Positions 24,731 through 32,500 of a stretch of DNA of 42,720 bases are shown here, in pieces; position 1 is the first letter of the stretch, and each line of letters starts with the position of its first letter. The translations under genes were made by a program, and so were the position numbers. Origin of the DNA: Thermoleophilia bacterium. GTDB lineage: Bacteria > Actinomycetota > Thermoleophilia > BMS3ABIN01. The notes under the pieces are model-generated. The model was not told the origin of the DNA. It saw only the letters and a program-made list of their open reading frames with translations, and did no database searches. The stretch is taken from assembly GCA_014874175.1 (NCBI GenBank), contig JACWAD010000059.1, forward strand, positions 1 to 42,720. Reading direction: 5' to 3'.

Positions 24731-25699
24731 TTATAACGCCTTTCCAAACTTGGCTTTCAGCTTGCCGATACCCGCGTCCACGGCGGCGACTATCTGCGCG
24801 GCCAACTCCGGATTTGCGGCCGCAATGCAGGACATCTGATACTCCGCTGCCGAGCCCAGCAGCAGGCGTCCGTCAAGTGGAAGGCCCCGGCCGTCGGCAA
24901 AAAAGGCTCCTCCCTCGCGGGCAATAAGCCCGGCAGCGGCAAGATCATGGGGAGAATTGTTCAGTATGGCTCCCTTGCCCACTTCCTCGAAAAGACCCCT
25001 GACCTCGGGAACCTCTTCAATCATTCTCGGACCGATGTCAATATAGGCGTCAAGCTGCCCTGTGAGAATGCGGGTAATGGAGAAAGTGGCGCTTCCAAGG
25101 TCAAAAACGGCGCCGTCAACAGATGAAAAGTCAACCAGGTCTCCCAGAACCTCAACCAGGGCACGCGCCGGCCGGCCCCGAAACCCGATAGTCCAAAAAA
25201 GGCGGGCAAGGTCGGTATTTTCCGACAGGACAACCGGGGCTGATTCGCCGTCCGCATCCGTGATTGAAACCCCGCCGCCGCGAGCGGCGGTAAACAGGGC
25301 GCCGCTCTTGACTTCGCGCAGACAGCCGAAAACAACGTCGGCCATCGCAGGCTCGGACTTCAGCTCCGCCACCGCAATCGAGACCATGGCACCCTCCAGC
25401 CCGGCTGCGGCAGGCCTGGTGCCGTCAACCGGGTCTACAATCAGGATGTGCTCGGGCTGGCCAAATCTGACCAGGCCCCGGTCCTCCGAGTACATGGCAA
25501 CATTTGCTCCCTGCTCCTCCAGATAACAGACCAGAAAATCCTCGGCAAGCTCATCAATGGCAAATGTCACGTCGCCACCTACGGCCGTGCCGGCATGGGC
25601 GCGGGCCTGCGCTCGCCCCAGCTGAGGCAAAATCTCATCCCTGATTGCCGCCGACAGGTTAATTGCAAGGTCCTGGATATTGATAGAGGCACGGGTCAC
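24731..25699 (-). CDS. Inositol monophosphatase-like phosphatase
   Basis: 322 residues from a GTG. The metal site is recognisable: E72 in MYSEDRG, then DPVDGT at 89-94, with GAMVSIAV beyond. A later HDLAAAGLIAREGGAFF matches the WDxAAGxLIxxEAGG box, but with His instead of Trp. The fold is that of IMPase/FBPase/CysQ phosphatases, which are Mg-dependent and Li-sensitive. Substrate (inositol-P, fructose-1,6-bisphosphate or pAp) cannot be read. A TATACT box lies 7 nt before the GTG, with no ribosome site, suggesting a leaderless mRNA. 135 nt separate it from the acuC-like gene. Confidence 0.8.
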   Translation of the reverse strand: MTRASINIQDLAINLSAAIRDEILPQLGRAQARAHAGTAVGGDVTFAIDELAEDFLVCYLEEQGANVAMYSEDRGLVRFGQPEHILIVDPVDGTRPAAAGLEGAMVSIAVAELKSEPAMADVVFGCLREVKSGALFTAARGGGVSITDADGESAPVVLSENTDLARLFWTIGFRGRPARALVEVLGDLVDFSSVDGAVFDLGSATFSITRILTGQLDAYIDIGPRMIEEVPEVRGLFEEVGKGAILNNSPHDLAAAGLIAREGGAFFADGRGLPLDGRLLLGSAAEYQMSCIAAANPELAAQIVAAVDAGIGKLKAKFGKAL

Positions 25700-25835
25700 G
25701 GCGGATAGTATATATTATTTTCCGTGGGACATGATGCGAACTTCGGCAGAAGTTCGCTTCGTGTCGCCGGTCTCACAAGCTTTTCCGTGCGGCATGATGC
25801 CCGCCAGGGGATCGAACGGCTGCCGCCAGGTTTCC
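25700..25835. repeat. Direct repeats and hairpin between acuC-like and IMPase-like genes
   Basis: TTTTCCGTG-x-G-x-CATGATGC occurs at 25718-25737 and 25781-25800 (18 of 20 identical). Between them GCGAACTTC-GGCA-GAAGTTCGC (25736-25757) forms a perfect 9-bp stem with a tetraloop. The gap holds no gene. Confidence 0.55.
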
Positions 25836-26999
25836 TTATGAAATCCCGAGGATCGGGAACACTGTCTTCTTGACCAGATCGACAGAATCGCGGGCAGCGG
25901 CTCGGGCGTTTCCCTGCTCCTGAAGCGCAAGCGGCGGCGCTTTTTCACTTACCAGCCAGGCAGGCGCGGGATGCTGCCCCAACCGGGCGCACTTCTGGCG
26001 CCATTCTGCAGGAATTTGATCGTCAAGCTGCCTGCCGGACATCACGGCCACCAGAACCGTCCAGGCGCGCGGCACGGTTGTATATGCCTGGTAACCGCCG
26101 CCTCCCAGGGCCAGCCAGCGGCCGCCGGCATAGTCATGCGCCAACTGGTGCTCAAGCCGGAAAAGCTCCTGAAAGCCGCTCATCGTCAGGGATAGATGGG
26201 AAAGCGGGTCTGACCAGTGAGCATCACAGCCGTTTTGTGTCAAAATTATATCCGGCTGAAACGCCCGCGCCAGCGGCGCCACCAGCTCAGCAAAAACTTC
26301 GAGATAGATGTCATCGCCCGAGTAAGGAGCCAGTGGCACGTTGACTGCGTAACCCCTGCCGCCGCCGCTGCCGATTTCGGCGGCAAATCCGGTGCCCGGG
26401 AAAAGGAATGCTCCTGACTCATGAATGGAAATTGTCAGCACCTGCGGGTCTTCCTCAAAGGCGTACTGAACGCCGTCGCCATGATGCGCATCGATATCCA
26501 GGTAAAGGACGCGGGCGCCGTGGCGGAGTTTGAGGTCGGCAATCGCTATTGCCGGGTCGTTATAGATGCAGAAGCCGGATGCCTTCGCTCTTAAGGCATG
26601 ATGAAGCCCGCCTCCCATGTGAAAGGCGTGCATAAATTCGCCGGCCATTATCTTGCGTCCCGCCGTCAGGGCGCCTCCTGCAGCAGCGGCGGCGGCGGAG
26701 TGCATGCCGGCAAATACCGGATTGTCGCCAGTTCCCAGGCCCCAGCCGGCCGCCGCCGCTTCACCTGCCCCCTGAACGCTGAGCTCCTTGACCTTTTCTA
26801 TATAGGCAGGTTCATGCACAAGCGCCAACTCATCGTCCGTGGCTGGTCCGGGCTCGACCAGAATCACATCGTCAAGCAGCCCGTAAGCGCGGATGAGATC
26901 GTATGTGAACGCCAGCCTCACCGGCTTCATGGGATGCCAGGGACCGAAGTCGTATTTCTGGTAGCTGTCGCTGTAGATGAGGGCAGTGGTGTGTGGCAT
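25836..26999 (-). CDS. acuC: Histone-deacetylase-superfamily protein, AcuC-like
   Basis: 387 residues. HPMKPVRLAFTYDLI near the start is typical of AcuC. The active site is preserved: H133-H134, SGFCIYND, the zinc and base residues in LDIDAHHGDG (D170, H172, D175) and the C-terminal LGGGGY. These enzymes deacetylate protein or small-molecule substrates; in Bacillus AcuC acts on acetyl-CoA synthetase. No acs or acuA gene is in view. No ribosome site precedes the ATG; the upstream region is the 27007-27041 repeat. Confidence 0.9.
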   Translation of the reverse strand: MPHTTALIYSDSYQKYDFGPWHPMKPVRLAFTYDLIRAYGLLDDVILVEPGPATDDELALVHEPAYIEKVKELSVQGAGEAAAAGWGLGTGDNPVFAGMHSAAAAAAGGALTAGRKIMAGEFMHAFHMGGGLHHALRAKASGFCIYNDPAIAIADLKLRHGARVLYLDIDAHHGDGVQYAFEEDPQVLTISIHESGAFLFPGTGFAAEIGSGGGRGYAVNVPLAPYSGDDIYLEVFAELVAPLARAFQPDIILTQNGCDAHWSDPLSHLSLTMSGFQELFRLEHQLAHDYAGGRWLALGGGGYQAYTTVPRAWTVLVAVMSGRQLDDQIPAEWRQKCARLGQHPAPAWLVSEKAPPLALQEQGNARAAARDSVDLVKKTVFPILGIS

Positions 27000-27006
27000 G
27001 GCACAC

Positions 27007-27041
27007 TTTCACGTTTAACGTAAAACCTTTAACGTTTCACG
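27007..27041. repeat. TTTCACGTTTAACG repeat array
   Basis: TTTCACGTTTAACG (27007-27020) is followed by TTTAACGTTTCACG (27028-27041). The first is the reverse complement of the 17586-17613 unit. It lies directly upstream of the acuC-like start and therefore in its probable promoter region. Confidence 0.6.
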
Positions 27042-27114
27042 TAAATCAAAACCATAATGAGGCCGCTCGTCTGGATTTTCAACCAAAGCTGAGAGGACAA
27101 ATCCCACGTAACGC

Positions 27115-27141
27115 GCAGAGACGCGCCGGGCGCGTCTCTGC
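27115..27141. repeat. GC-rich perfect hairpin
   Basis: GCAGAGACGCG, a short CCGGG centre, CGCGTCTCTGC: an 11-bp perfect inverted repeat, 12 bp with the closing C-G. No T-tract follows on either strand, so it is not an obvious terminator. It lies between the divergent ends of acuC-like and htrA. Confidence 0.5.
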
Positions 27142-27240
27142 AAAGGGCATTCCTGTTGGAGCAAAACAGTTCTGCCAAAAAGCCAGCAAGGCTTCGGGAA
27201 ATTTCAGGTCAAGGGGCGGTTAATTCCTTTCGATTATCAA

Positions 27241-28455
27241 TTAGTTCGTCGGCCTTTGGCCAAGCGTCAGATCAGCGTCACGGGAATCCTTGCTGCGCGT
27301 GTAAGTCACCTTGATTTTGTCTCCCGGCTTTTTCTGAACCAGGTACGCCGTGATATCATCCATCGAGCTCATTGCATGACCATCGATTGCCGTAATGATG
27401 TCTCCCTGCTTAAGGCCGGCCTTTTCCGCCGGGCTGCCCGACTGCACCTCGGTGAGGAGCGCGCCGTGGGCCACGGAAAGCCCCTGCGTTTGGGCGAGAC
27501 CCTTGTCCACCGTCTGGCCGACGACTCCCATAAAGGCGTACTGTACATGGCCCGTCTTGATTACCTGGGCCTCGACCTGCTTGGCGATATTGATGGGCAC
27601 CGCGAAGCCGACGCCTTCAGAGCCGCCACTGGTGGTTGCGATCTGCTCGCTAAGGCCGATAACTTCGCCGCGGGAATTAAACAGGGGGCCGCCGCTGTTG
27701 CCGCGGTTGATGGCGGCGTCAGTCTGGATGGCGTTATTGATGGTAAACCCCTGCTGGGGCGATTCAACTGTGCGGTTAACCGCGCTTACGACTCCCGCAG
27801 TCAGCGAGCTCGAGTAAACGCCAAAGGGGCTGCCAATGGCGACCACGGGCTCGCCCACCTGCACATCATTTGAATCGCCCAAAACTGACGGCACCAAATT
27901 GAGTCCCGCCGGATCCACTTTCAGCACGGCCACGTCGCTGCTGGTGAGATCGTAACCGACAACCTGAGCCTGGGCGGTCTTGCCGTTCTTGAACTTTACC
28001 TGGACCTTGGAAGCTTTTTCCGCCGGGCCCCCCAACCCGCCCTGGCCGAGCCCCCCCTGGCCGCTTCCAGTATTAGCGATCACGTGAGCATTGGTGAGAA
28101 TGTAACCATCCTTGGACACCACAAATCCGGAGCCGATTCCCTGTTCGGCCGGCTGCTGGCCCATGTTGAAGATATCACCCTGTCCGCTCTGGCTCTGGAA
28201 GGTGGAATCGATCTCAACGGCGGAATCGCCATACTTCTGGAAAATCTGCTGGGGGGTCATGTTTGCCCCGGACGGAGCCGGCGCCTGCGTAAATTCCTGC
28301 GGCGCCGAGGCCGCGGTCTGCGCCGGTTGCGATGTGCTGGCAGCCTCCTTGCCGATGCCGCCAATATGGAGGGCAAAAGCAATCAGGAGGAAGATAGCCG
28401 CCCCGGCGACTCCTGCCGCCGTGCTGTTAATCAGGCTGAGGATCTTGTCTTTCAT
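27241..28455 (-). CDS. htrA: HtrA/DegP-type serine protease with PDZ domain
   Basis: 404 residues. An N-terminal membrane helix (about 10-32) anchors the protease outside the cell. A Pro/Ala-rich linker follows. The trypsin-like triad is H124 (TNAHV), D174 (SSDVAVL) and S254 (GNSGGP), and one PDZ domain covers about 300-395 (LTEVQSGSPAEKAGLKQGD). The loop after His124 is Gly/Gln-rich (GQGGLGQGG). It degrades or refolds damaged extracytoplasmic proteins. It lies next to a histidine kinase and response regulator, an arrangement seen for mycobacterial pepD with mprAB. Confidence 0.95.
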   Translation of the reverse strand: MKDKILSLINSTAAGVAGAAIFLLIAFALHIGGIGKEAASTSQPAQTAASAPQEFTQAPAPSGANMTPQQIFQKYGDSAVEIDSTFQSQSGQGDIFNMGQQPAEQGIGSGFVVSKDGYILTNAHVIANTGSGQGGLGQGGLGGPAEKASKVQVKFKNGKTAQAQVVGYDLTSSDVAVLKVDPAGLNLVPSVLGDSNDVQVGEPVVAIGSPFGVYSSSLTAGVVSAVNRTVESPQQGFTINNAIQTDAAINRGNSGGPLFNSRGEVIGLSEQIATTSGGSEGVGFAVPINIAKQVEAQVIKTGHVQYAFMGVVGQTVDKGLAQTQGLSVAHGALLTEVQSGSPAEKAGLKQGDIITAIDGHAMSSMDDITAYLVQKKPGDKIKVTYTRSKDSRDADLTLGQRPTN

Positions 28456-28463
28456 AAATGCTA

Positions 28464-28469
28464 TTTATA
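28464..28469 (-). promoter_or_regulatory. Possible second htrA promoter -10
   Basis: TATAAA lies 8 nt upstream of the htrA ATG. No ribosome site precedes the ATG. A leaderless transcript is possible, though no good -35 box is visible. Confidence 0.25.
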
Positions 28470-28527
28470 ACAAAAATGAGCGCGGCACGTTAATATTGCT
28501 GTCAATGCTCTTGGCCGGACTGTAACC

Positions 28528-28591
28528 ATTATACCCGCTTCGCACAAAACTCCAATATAGAACTGGTTAAGAGAAGTTAAGAAATGTTAAG
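28528..28591 (-). promoter_or_regulatory. htrA promoter with three 10-bp-spaced TTAAC boxes
   Basis: On the minus strand TTGGAG (28555-28550) and TATAAT (28533-28528) are 16 nt apart, a good sigma-70-type promoter. Directly upstream, GTTAAG (minus strand CTTAAC) occurs at 28566-28571, 28576-28581 and 28586-28591, exactly 10 bp apart. Tandem phased repeats of TTAAC are typical of OmpR/PhoB-family regulators (Bacillus Pho boxes are TT(A/T)ACA). The adjacent response regulator is therefore the obvious candidate. Confidence 0.6.
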
Positions 28592-28646
28592 TTGACATGC
28601 CTTCAAAGCTTGACAACAAAAGAAGATGGGCGCAGCGAAACAGTTT

Positions 28647-30425
28647 CTATAGGGAAGCGCCAGCCCGCGCCGCTGAGCCGTTGGCCGGCAGGGTTACAGT
28701 AAAAACAGCGCCTCTATCCGCGCATTCTGCCACAATACTGCCATTCATCAATCGAGTAATTTCGTAGGCAATGGAGAGGCCCAGGCCGGTTCCTCTTACC
28801 CTGCCGGCGCTGCGGCCGCGGTAGAACCGCTCGAAAACGCGGGGCAATTCCTCCTTCGGGATGCCCGGACCCTGGTTGGCCACCGTGAAGCTGACCGTCC
28901 CGCCATTGGCGCTGCCGCGGACGGTTACCGTTGAATGCGGTGGCGAATATTTTAGCGCGTTGTCCAGCAGGATTCTGACTAGCTGGGCCGTCCGGTCCCG
29001 GTCGCAGTTTGCCGCCAGATCGGCGGGCAGACTGCCCGTGTCAACGCGGGAGTCGCTATTTACCTGCCGGGCGGCAAACTCCCTAGCGACGGAATCGACA
29101 ACCTCCCTGATCTCCACCCGGCCGGCCTGGACGCTCATTGCGCCCGAATCCATCCGGGACAGATCGAGCAGGTCCCGAGCCAGGCCGGCGAGCCGCTCCA
29201 CCTGCTCCCGCATGGTAGCAACAAACTCCTTCTTGGTCCGCTCTTCGACGTCCTCGTCCTGCAGAATCTCCAGGAACCCGCCCAGCGAGAACAGGGGCGT
29301 TTTTAACTCGTGCGAGGCATTGGCAATGAAATCACGGCGGGAACGCTCCAGCTTCACCTCCTGGCTCACATCCCGGACGACAATCAGGGAAGACAACTCC
29401 GCCTGGTCGGAAAGGAAAGAGCTGCGCACCGCCAATGCCTGCTCTCCTTCCAGCATAAAAGTATCCTCGCGCAGCGGGCTGGCCGCGCTCATCGAGCTCC
29501 AGAGATCATAAATCTCCTCCGGCACGCACTGGCCAAGGGGCGCCGGCGGCTCGATCTGCTTGTTCAGAAGCTGCTCCGCCGCCGGATTAGCGACGATCAC
29601 CTGGCCAGCCGTGTCAATGCCAATCACGCCCTCGCTCAGGTCATCAAGCAGAAGCTTGGCCCGCCGCTTCTCCACATCAATCCGCTCGAAGGCCGAGCCC
29701 AGCTTGTCGCCCATGTCATTGAAAGCAACGGCTAACTGGCCCAGCTCGTCCTGAGACCCCACCTGCACCTTGGTAGCAAAATCACCATGGGCTATCTGCA
29801 ACGCGCCCGTCTCGATACCCCTGACCCGCCGCGCCAGGAAATGAGAGACAAGATAAACCGCCGCCAGCGCCAGCACTAGCGCCAGGCCCGCCGCTATGGC
29901 CAGGAGTCTCTCCACCAGCGAGACCGCCGACTCAACACCACTCATGGACTGGGACACCACGATAACGCCAACGACTCGGGTGCCGCTCGCAACAGGCACC
30001 GCTGACATGGCGTATTTTCTGCCATCGCTCAGGTTGACGACATCTGTGAGTGGGCTGCGCTCGTAAATGGCGCTCCTGGCGATGGAATAATCATTGGGAT
30101 TGTAAGCCTGGCCCTTGAGAGAGTCCGCCAGCAAGTTGCCAGCGCCGTCCATAAAAAGGATGCGGGCGTCGGCCTTTTCCGCGTATTCCTGTGTAAGCAG
30201 GTCAAGGTAAACGGACGAAGCGCCCTGGTTCTGAGCCGCCAGAAAGCTCTCGGAGAACAGGCCGGCATATCTGCTGACGTCCGATTTTTTCTGGTTGGTG
30301 AGATTATTCTCAAGCTGAGGAACAACGGCCAGGTAAATAATAGCCACTACCATCACGAACACAAGCGAAAAGATAAGACTGAGGCGAACGGCGATGCTGA
30401 ACCGGATTTTATTTAAAAGAAACAT
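28647..30425 (-). CDS. Sensor histidine kinase, PhoR-like (HAMP-PAS-HisKA-HATPase)
   Basis: 592 residues. Membrane helices at about 12-35 and 173-195 flank an extracytoplasmic sensor domain of ~135 residues with a Cache-like pattern. HAMP (about 198-250), PAS (about 255-355), HisKA with the phospho-His H372 (FIANASHELKTPL), and HATPase (about 470-585, DNALKYSPP, GPGIP and GTGLGLSI). This order matches PhoR. The CAGGA ribosome site is 5 nt before the ATG. A hairpin (GGGCGCG/CGCGCCC, about 30464-30483) lies between it and the response regulator. The signal is unknown: phosphate and envelope stress are both possible. Confidence 0.92.
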   Translation of the reverse strand: MFLLNKIRFSIAVRLSLIFSLVFVMVVAIIYLAVVPQLENNLTNQKKSDVSRYAGLFSESFLAAQNQGASSVYLDLLTQEYAEKADARILFMDGAGNLLADSLKGQAYNPNDYSIARSAIYERSPLTDVVNLSDGRKYAMSAVPVASGTRVVGVIVVSQSMSGVESAVSLVERLLAIAAGLALVLALAAVYLVSHFLARRVRGIETGALQIAHGDFATKVQVGSQDELGQLAVAFNDMGDKLGSAFERIDVEKRRAKLLLDDLSEGVIGIDTAGQVIVANPAAEQLLNKQIEPPAPLGQCVPEEIYDLWSSMSAASPLREDTFMLEGEQALAVRSSFLSDQAELSSLIVVRDVSQEVKLERSRRDFIANASHELKTPLFSLGGFLEILQDEDVEERTKKEFVATMREQVERLAGLARDLLDLSRMDSGAMSVQAGRVEIREVVDSVAREFAARQVNSDSRVDTGSLPADLAANCDRDRTAQLVRILLDNALKYSPPHSTVTVRGSANGGTVSFTVANQGPGIPKEELPRVFERFYRGRSAGRVRGTGLGLSIAYEITRLMNGSIVAECADRGAVFTVTLPANGSAARAGASL

Positions 30426-30487
30426 TTCATTCCTGTGCGGATACGAATTAGTTCAGCAAATGCGCATAGGGGGCGCGCCACGCGCCC

Positions 30488-31198
30488 TTACTGGATATCC
30501 CTGAATTTATAGCCCGCGCCCCGTACTGTAAAAATATACTCGGGGTCATGAGGGTCCGGCTCGATCTTTTCCCGCAGGTGACGGATGTGCACGTCTACGG
30601 TTCTGGGATCACGGAAATCTGCATCTCCCCAGACCAGCTGCAGCAACGCTTCTCTTCCGAACACGCGCCCCGGATGTCCGACCAACGTCTTCAGCAGCTC
30701 AAACTCCTTGTAAGTCAAATCAACCTTCTCGTCGCCAACATAGACATTCCGCTTGGGGAAATCGATGCGCAGCTTCTCCAGGTCGACCACTTCCCTGGCC
30801 AGCTCGGCGGGCCTGCCCGCCATCCGGGCCCGGCGCAGCTGCGCTTTTACCCGGCTGCGAAACTCCCTGATGCTGAAGGGCTTGGTGATGTAATCATCAG
30901 CGCCGATCTCAAGCCCCAACACCTTGTCAAACTCATCGGACTTTGCCGTGAGCATAATAATTGGAACAGTGCTCTCGGTCCTGATTACCCGGCAGACATC
31001 AATGCCGTTCATGCCGGGAAGCATAATATCGAGAACAACAAGATCGAACTGCTGCTGATGAAATTTCTCCAGCGCTTCTTCGCCGTCGCGCGCCTGGACT
31101 ATTTGATATCCTTCTTTCTGCATAGGATAAGTAAGCAATTTCTGGATTGCCTCCTCGTCGTCAACCAGAAGTATCCTCGGAGCATTGCTTTCGTTCAA
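30488..31198 (-). CDS. OmpR/PhoB-family response regulator
   Basis: 236 residues from TTG at 31198, with GGAGG 7 nt upstream. The receiver domain has the acidic pair DDE near residue 13, phospho-acceptor D57 (VVLDIMLPG), T/S and K in MLTAK and ITKPF. The C-terminal winged-helix DNA-binding domain is marked by YKEFELLKTLVGHPGRVF and RTVDVHIRHLR. Class-wise these proteins dimerise on tandem half-sites 10-11 bp apart, matching the boxes at 28566-28591. It lies upstream of the kinase in the same operon. Confidence 0.95.
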   Translation of the reverse strand: MNESNAPRILLVDDEEAIQKLLTYPMQKEGYQIVQARDGEEALEKFHQQQFDLVVLDIMLPGMNGIDVCRVIRTESTVPIIMLTAKSDEFDKVLGLEIGADDYITKPFSIREFRSRVKAQLRRARMAGRPAELAREVVDLEKLRIDFPKRNVYVGDEKVDLTYKEFELLKTLVGHPGRVFGREALLQLVWGDADFRDPRTVDVHIRHLREKIEPDPHDPEYIFTVRGAGYKFRDIQ

Positions 31199-31311
31199 AT
31201 TATTACCTCCATGAACCTACCGCTGCAGGAAGCCGCCCGGTGCTTGTCATTTTGCGTTTATCCCGCGGCGCGACAGAGGCCTTGCCATGAGTAAACAGGC
31301 CTGTATATTTG

Positions 31312-31340
31312 ATTTTAGACCCCGTGACCGTATGCGACAA
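31312..31340 (-). promoter_or_regulatory. Promoter for the response-regulator operon
   Basis: Minus-strand TTGTCG (31340-31335), 17-nt spacer, TAAAAT (31317-31312). Both hexamers and spacing match the vegetative consensus. The TTG start lies about 115 nt downstream, so the leader is long. Confidence 0.5.
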
Positions 31341-31410
31341 GGAAAAACCCGAATATAATCATCCAGTTTTCTGAGAGCAACCGGAAAAATGATGCACATT
31401 CCCGCGGTCT

Positions 31411-32142
31411 CTAGGCAAGTCCGCGTTCGCGCAACCAGACAAGCCCCTCATAAGCCTTTTGCCGCGGCATCTCAAAAGTCACAGTTACTTCCTGGGCAAG
31501 TGCTTTTAGAGCCCTCATAATGGGATCAAAAACAATCCTTCCTTCTCCCAGGGGCAGGTGCAGGTCCTCATAATAGGTGTCGCCGCCAACATTGTCATGG
31601 ATATGAATGTGGCCAATCCTGTCCGGATAGCTGCCGATGAAGTCAAGCGACTTGTTCTTGTCGCTCAGGAGCTCGCTGTGGCCGATGTCCACTGTCAGCA
31701 CCACGTCCGGGAGGGTTTGCAGCAGCAACTGCATGTCTTCCGCCGCTTCCGCCGTATTTTCACACGCAATCCGGGAACCATAGCTGCCGGCCAGCTCCTG
31801 CAGGCGTCCGATTTCACGCAGCTTGACGTCGACTGACTCAGGAGTGTTCGAGAAAGGCGCCAGAATGGGATGGATGGTGATCGTCCGGGGCTTGAAGACA
31901 GCCGCGTACCTGACCGCTTCTTCGATCCTGGCGATTCCTTCCGGGTTGTCGAGGCGAAGATCGGGCCCGTGAGCAACAAAGAACATGCCCGCCCTGCGGG
32001 CCGCTTTTAATATCTGCCTCTCTTCGCGCCTGATCTTGTCAATCTCATTCAGATTCAGATCGGCGAAATCAAACCCGTGTCCGGCCAGAAAGGAGACTCC
32101 ATCAAGGCCGGCGGCCTGGCCGCCAAAGCTAAGCTTTCCCAT
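31411..32142 (-). CDS. Sugar phosphate isomerase/epimerase-like TIM barrel
   Basis: 243 residues from ATG 32142, which has AAAGGGCGG upstream; the frame is open to 32187. GLDGVSFLAGHGFDFADLN, TITIHP, ACENTAEA, VVLTVDIGH and IGHIHIHDN are the repeated metal-binding strands of the xylose-isomerase-like/endonuclease IV (AP_endonuc_2) superfamily. It probably binds a divalent metal through the Glu, Asp and His residues of these strands. The substrate is unknown: sugar isomerase, epimerase or DNA repair roles are all possible, and sequence length favours a sugar enzyme. Confidence 0.8.
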   Translation of the reverse strand: MGKLSFGGQAAGLDGVSFLAGHGFDFADLNLNEIDKIRREERQILKAARRAGMFFVAHGPDLRLDNPEGIARIEEAVRYAAVFKPRTITIHPILAPFSNTPESVDVKLREIGRLQELAGSYGSRIACENTAEAAEDMQLLLQTLPDVVLTVDIGHSELLSDKNKSLDFIGSYPDRIGHIHIHDNVGGDTYYEDLHLPLGEGRIVFDPIMRALKALAQEVTVTFEMPRQKAYEGLVWLRERGLA

Positions 32143-32235
32143 ATGCGTCCGCCCTTTGTTGTTAATCCGGTTTAATTGTATCTGCATTCTGGCAAATAGC
32201 CAAGAAACCTCGGCTTTCTGACCGGCTTAACCCTG

Positions 32236-32249
32236 ACGGGCTTTAGCCC
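32236..32249. repeat. CGGGCTTTAGCCCG palindrome
   Basis: A 6-bp inverted repeat with a 2-nt centre lies upstream of the FlgM-like gene, followed by GATAATG. It could be an operator or a weak terminator for an upstream transcript; nothing in the sequence decides. Confidence 0.3.
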
Positions 32250-32317
32250 GATAATGTTAGTAGAGTAGGGAACCAGCGGGAAACGGCCAACAACGGAAAT
32301 GGTTCCTTGACATCAAA

Positions 32318-32500
32318 GTGAATCTAATGCCTACGATCGACATGCGAGAACTGGCGCCTGCAGGCCGCCGGCTGCGCGAGCAGAGATTGCGGCTGCTGAA
32401 AAAAATAATTGGGAACCAAGAGTACCTGGTTAATCCAAAGCTGGTTGCCGCAGAGATCCTGGAGGAAGCGCGCCTGGGCGGGACTTTGGAAAACGCTTAG
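32318..32500 (+). CDS. FlgM-like small protein
   Basis: 60 residues from GTG 32318, or 57 from ATG 32327. The C-terminal pattern LREQRLRLLKKIIGNQEYLVNPKLVAAEIL fits the C-terminal FlgM segment that binds sigma-28 (charged helix, then GxYxVxPxxVAxxIL). No other flagellar gene is in the window. It could control another sigma factor, or be a remnant of a lost flagellar system. It ends convergent with ddl, sharing TTAG (32497-32500). Confidence 0.6.
   Translation: MNLMPTIDMRELAPAGRRLREQRLRLLKKIIGNQEYLVNPKLVAAEILEEARLGGTLENA

Noticed and set aside
25736-25757. Possible LexA/SOS box (GAAC...GTTC)
   Set aside because: The spacing is GAAC-N10-GTTC, not the N4 of Gram-positive SOS boxes, and neither neighbour is an SOS gene.
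25715-25948. 77-codon minus-strand frame with repeated MPHGK/MSHGK
   Set aside because: It overlaps the AcuC-like gene in another frame and covers the direct repeat; the repeated peptide comes from the DNA repeats.
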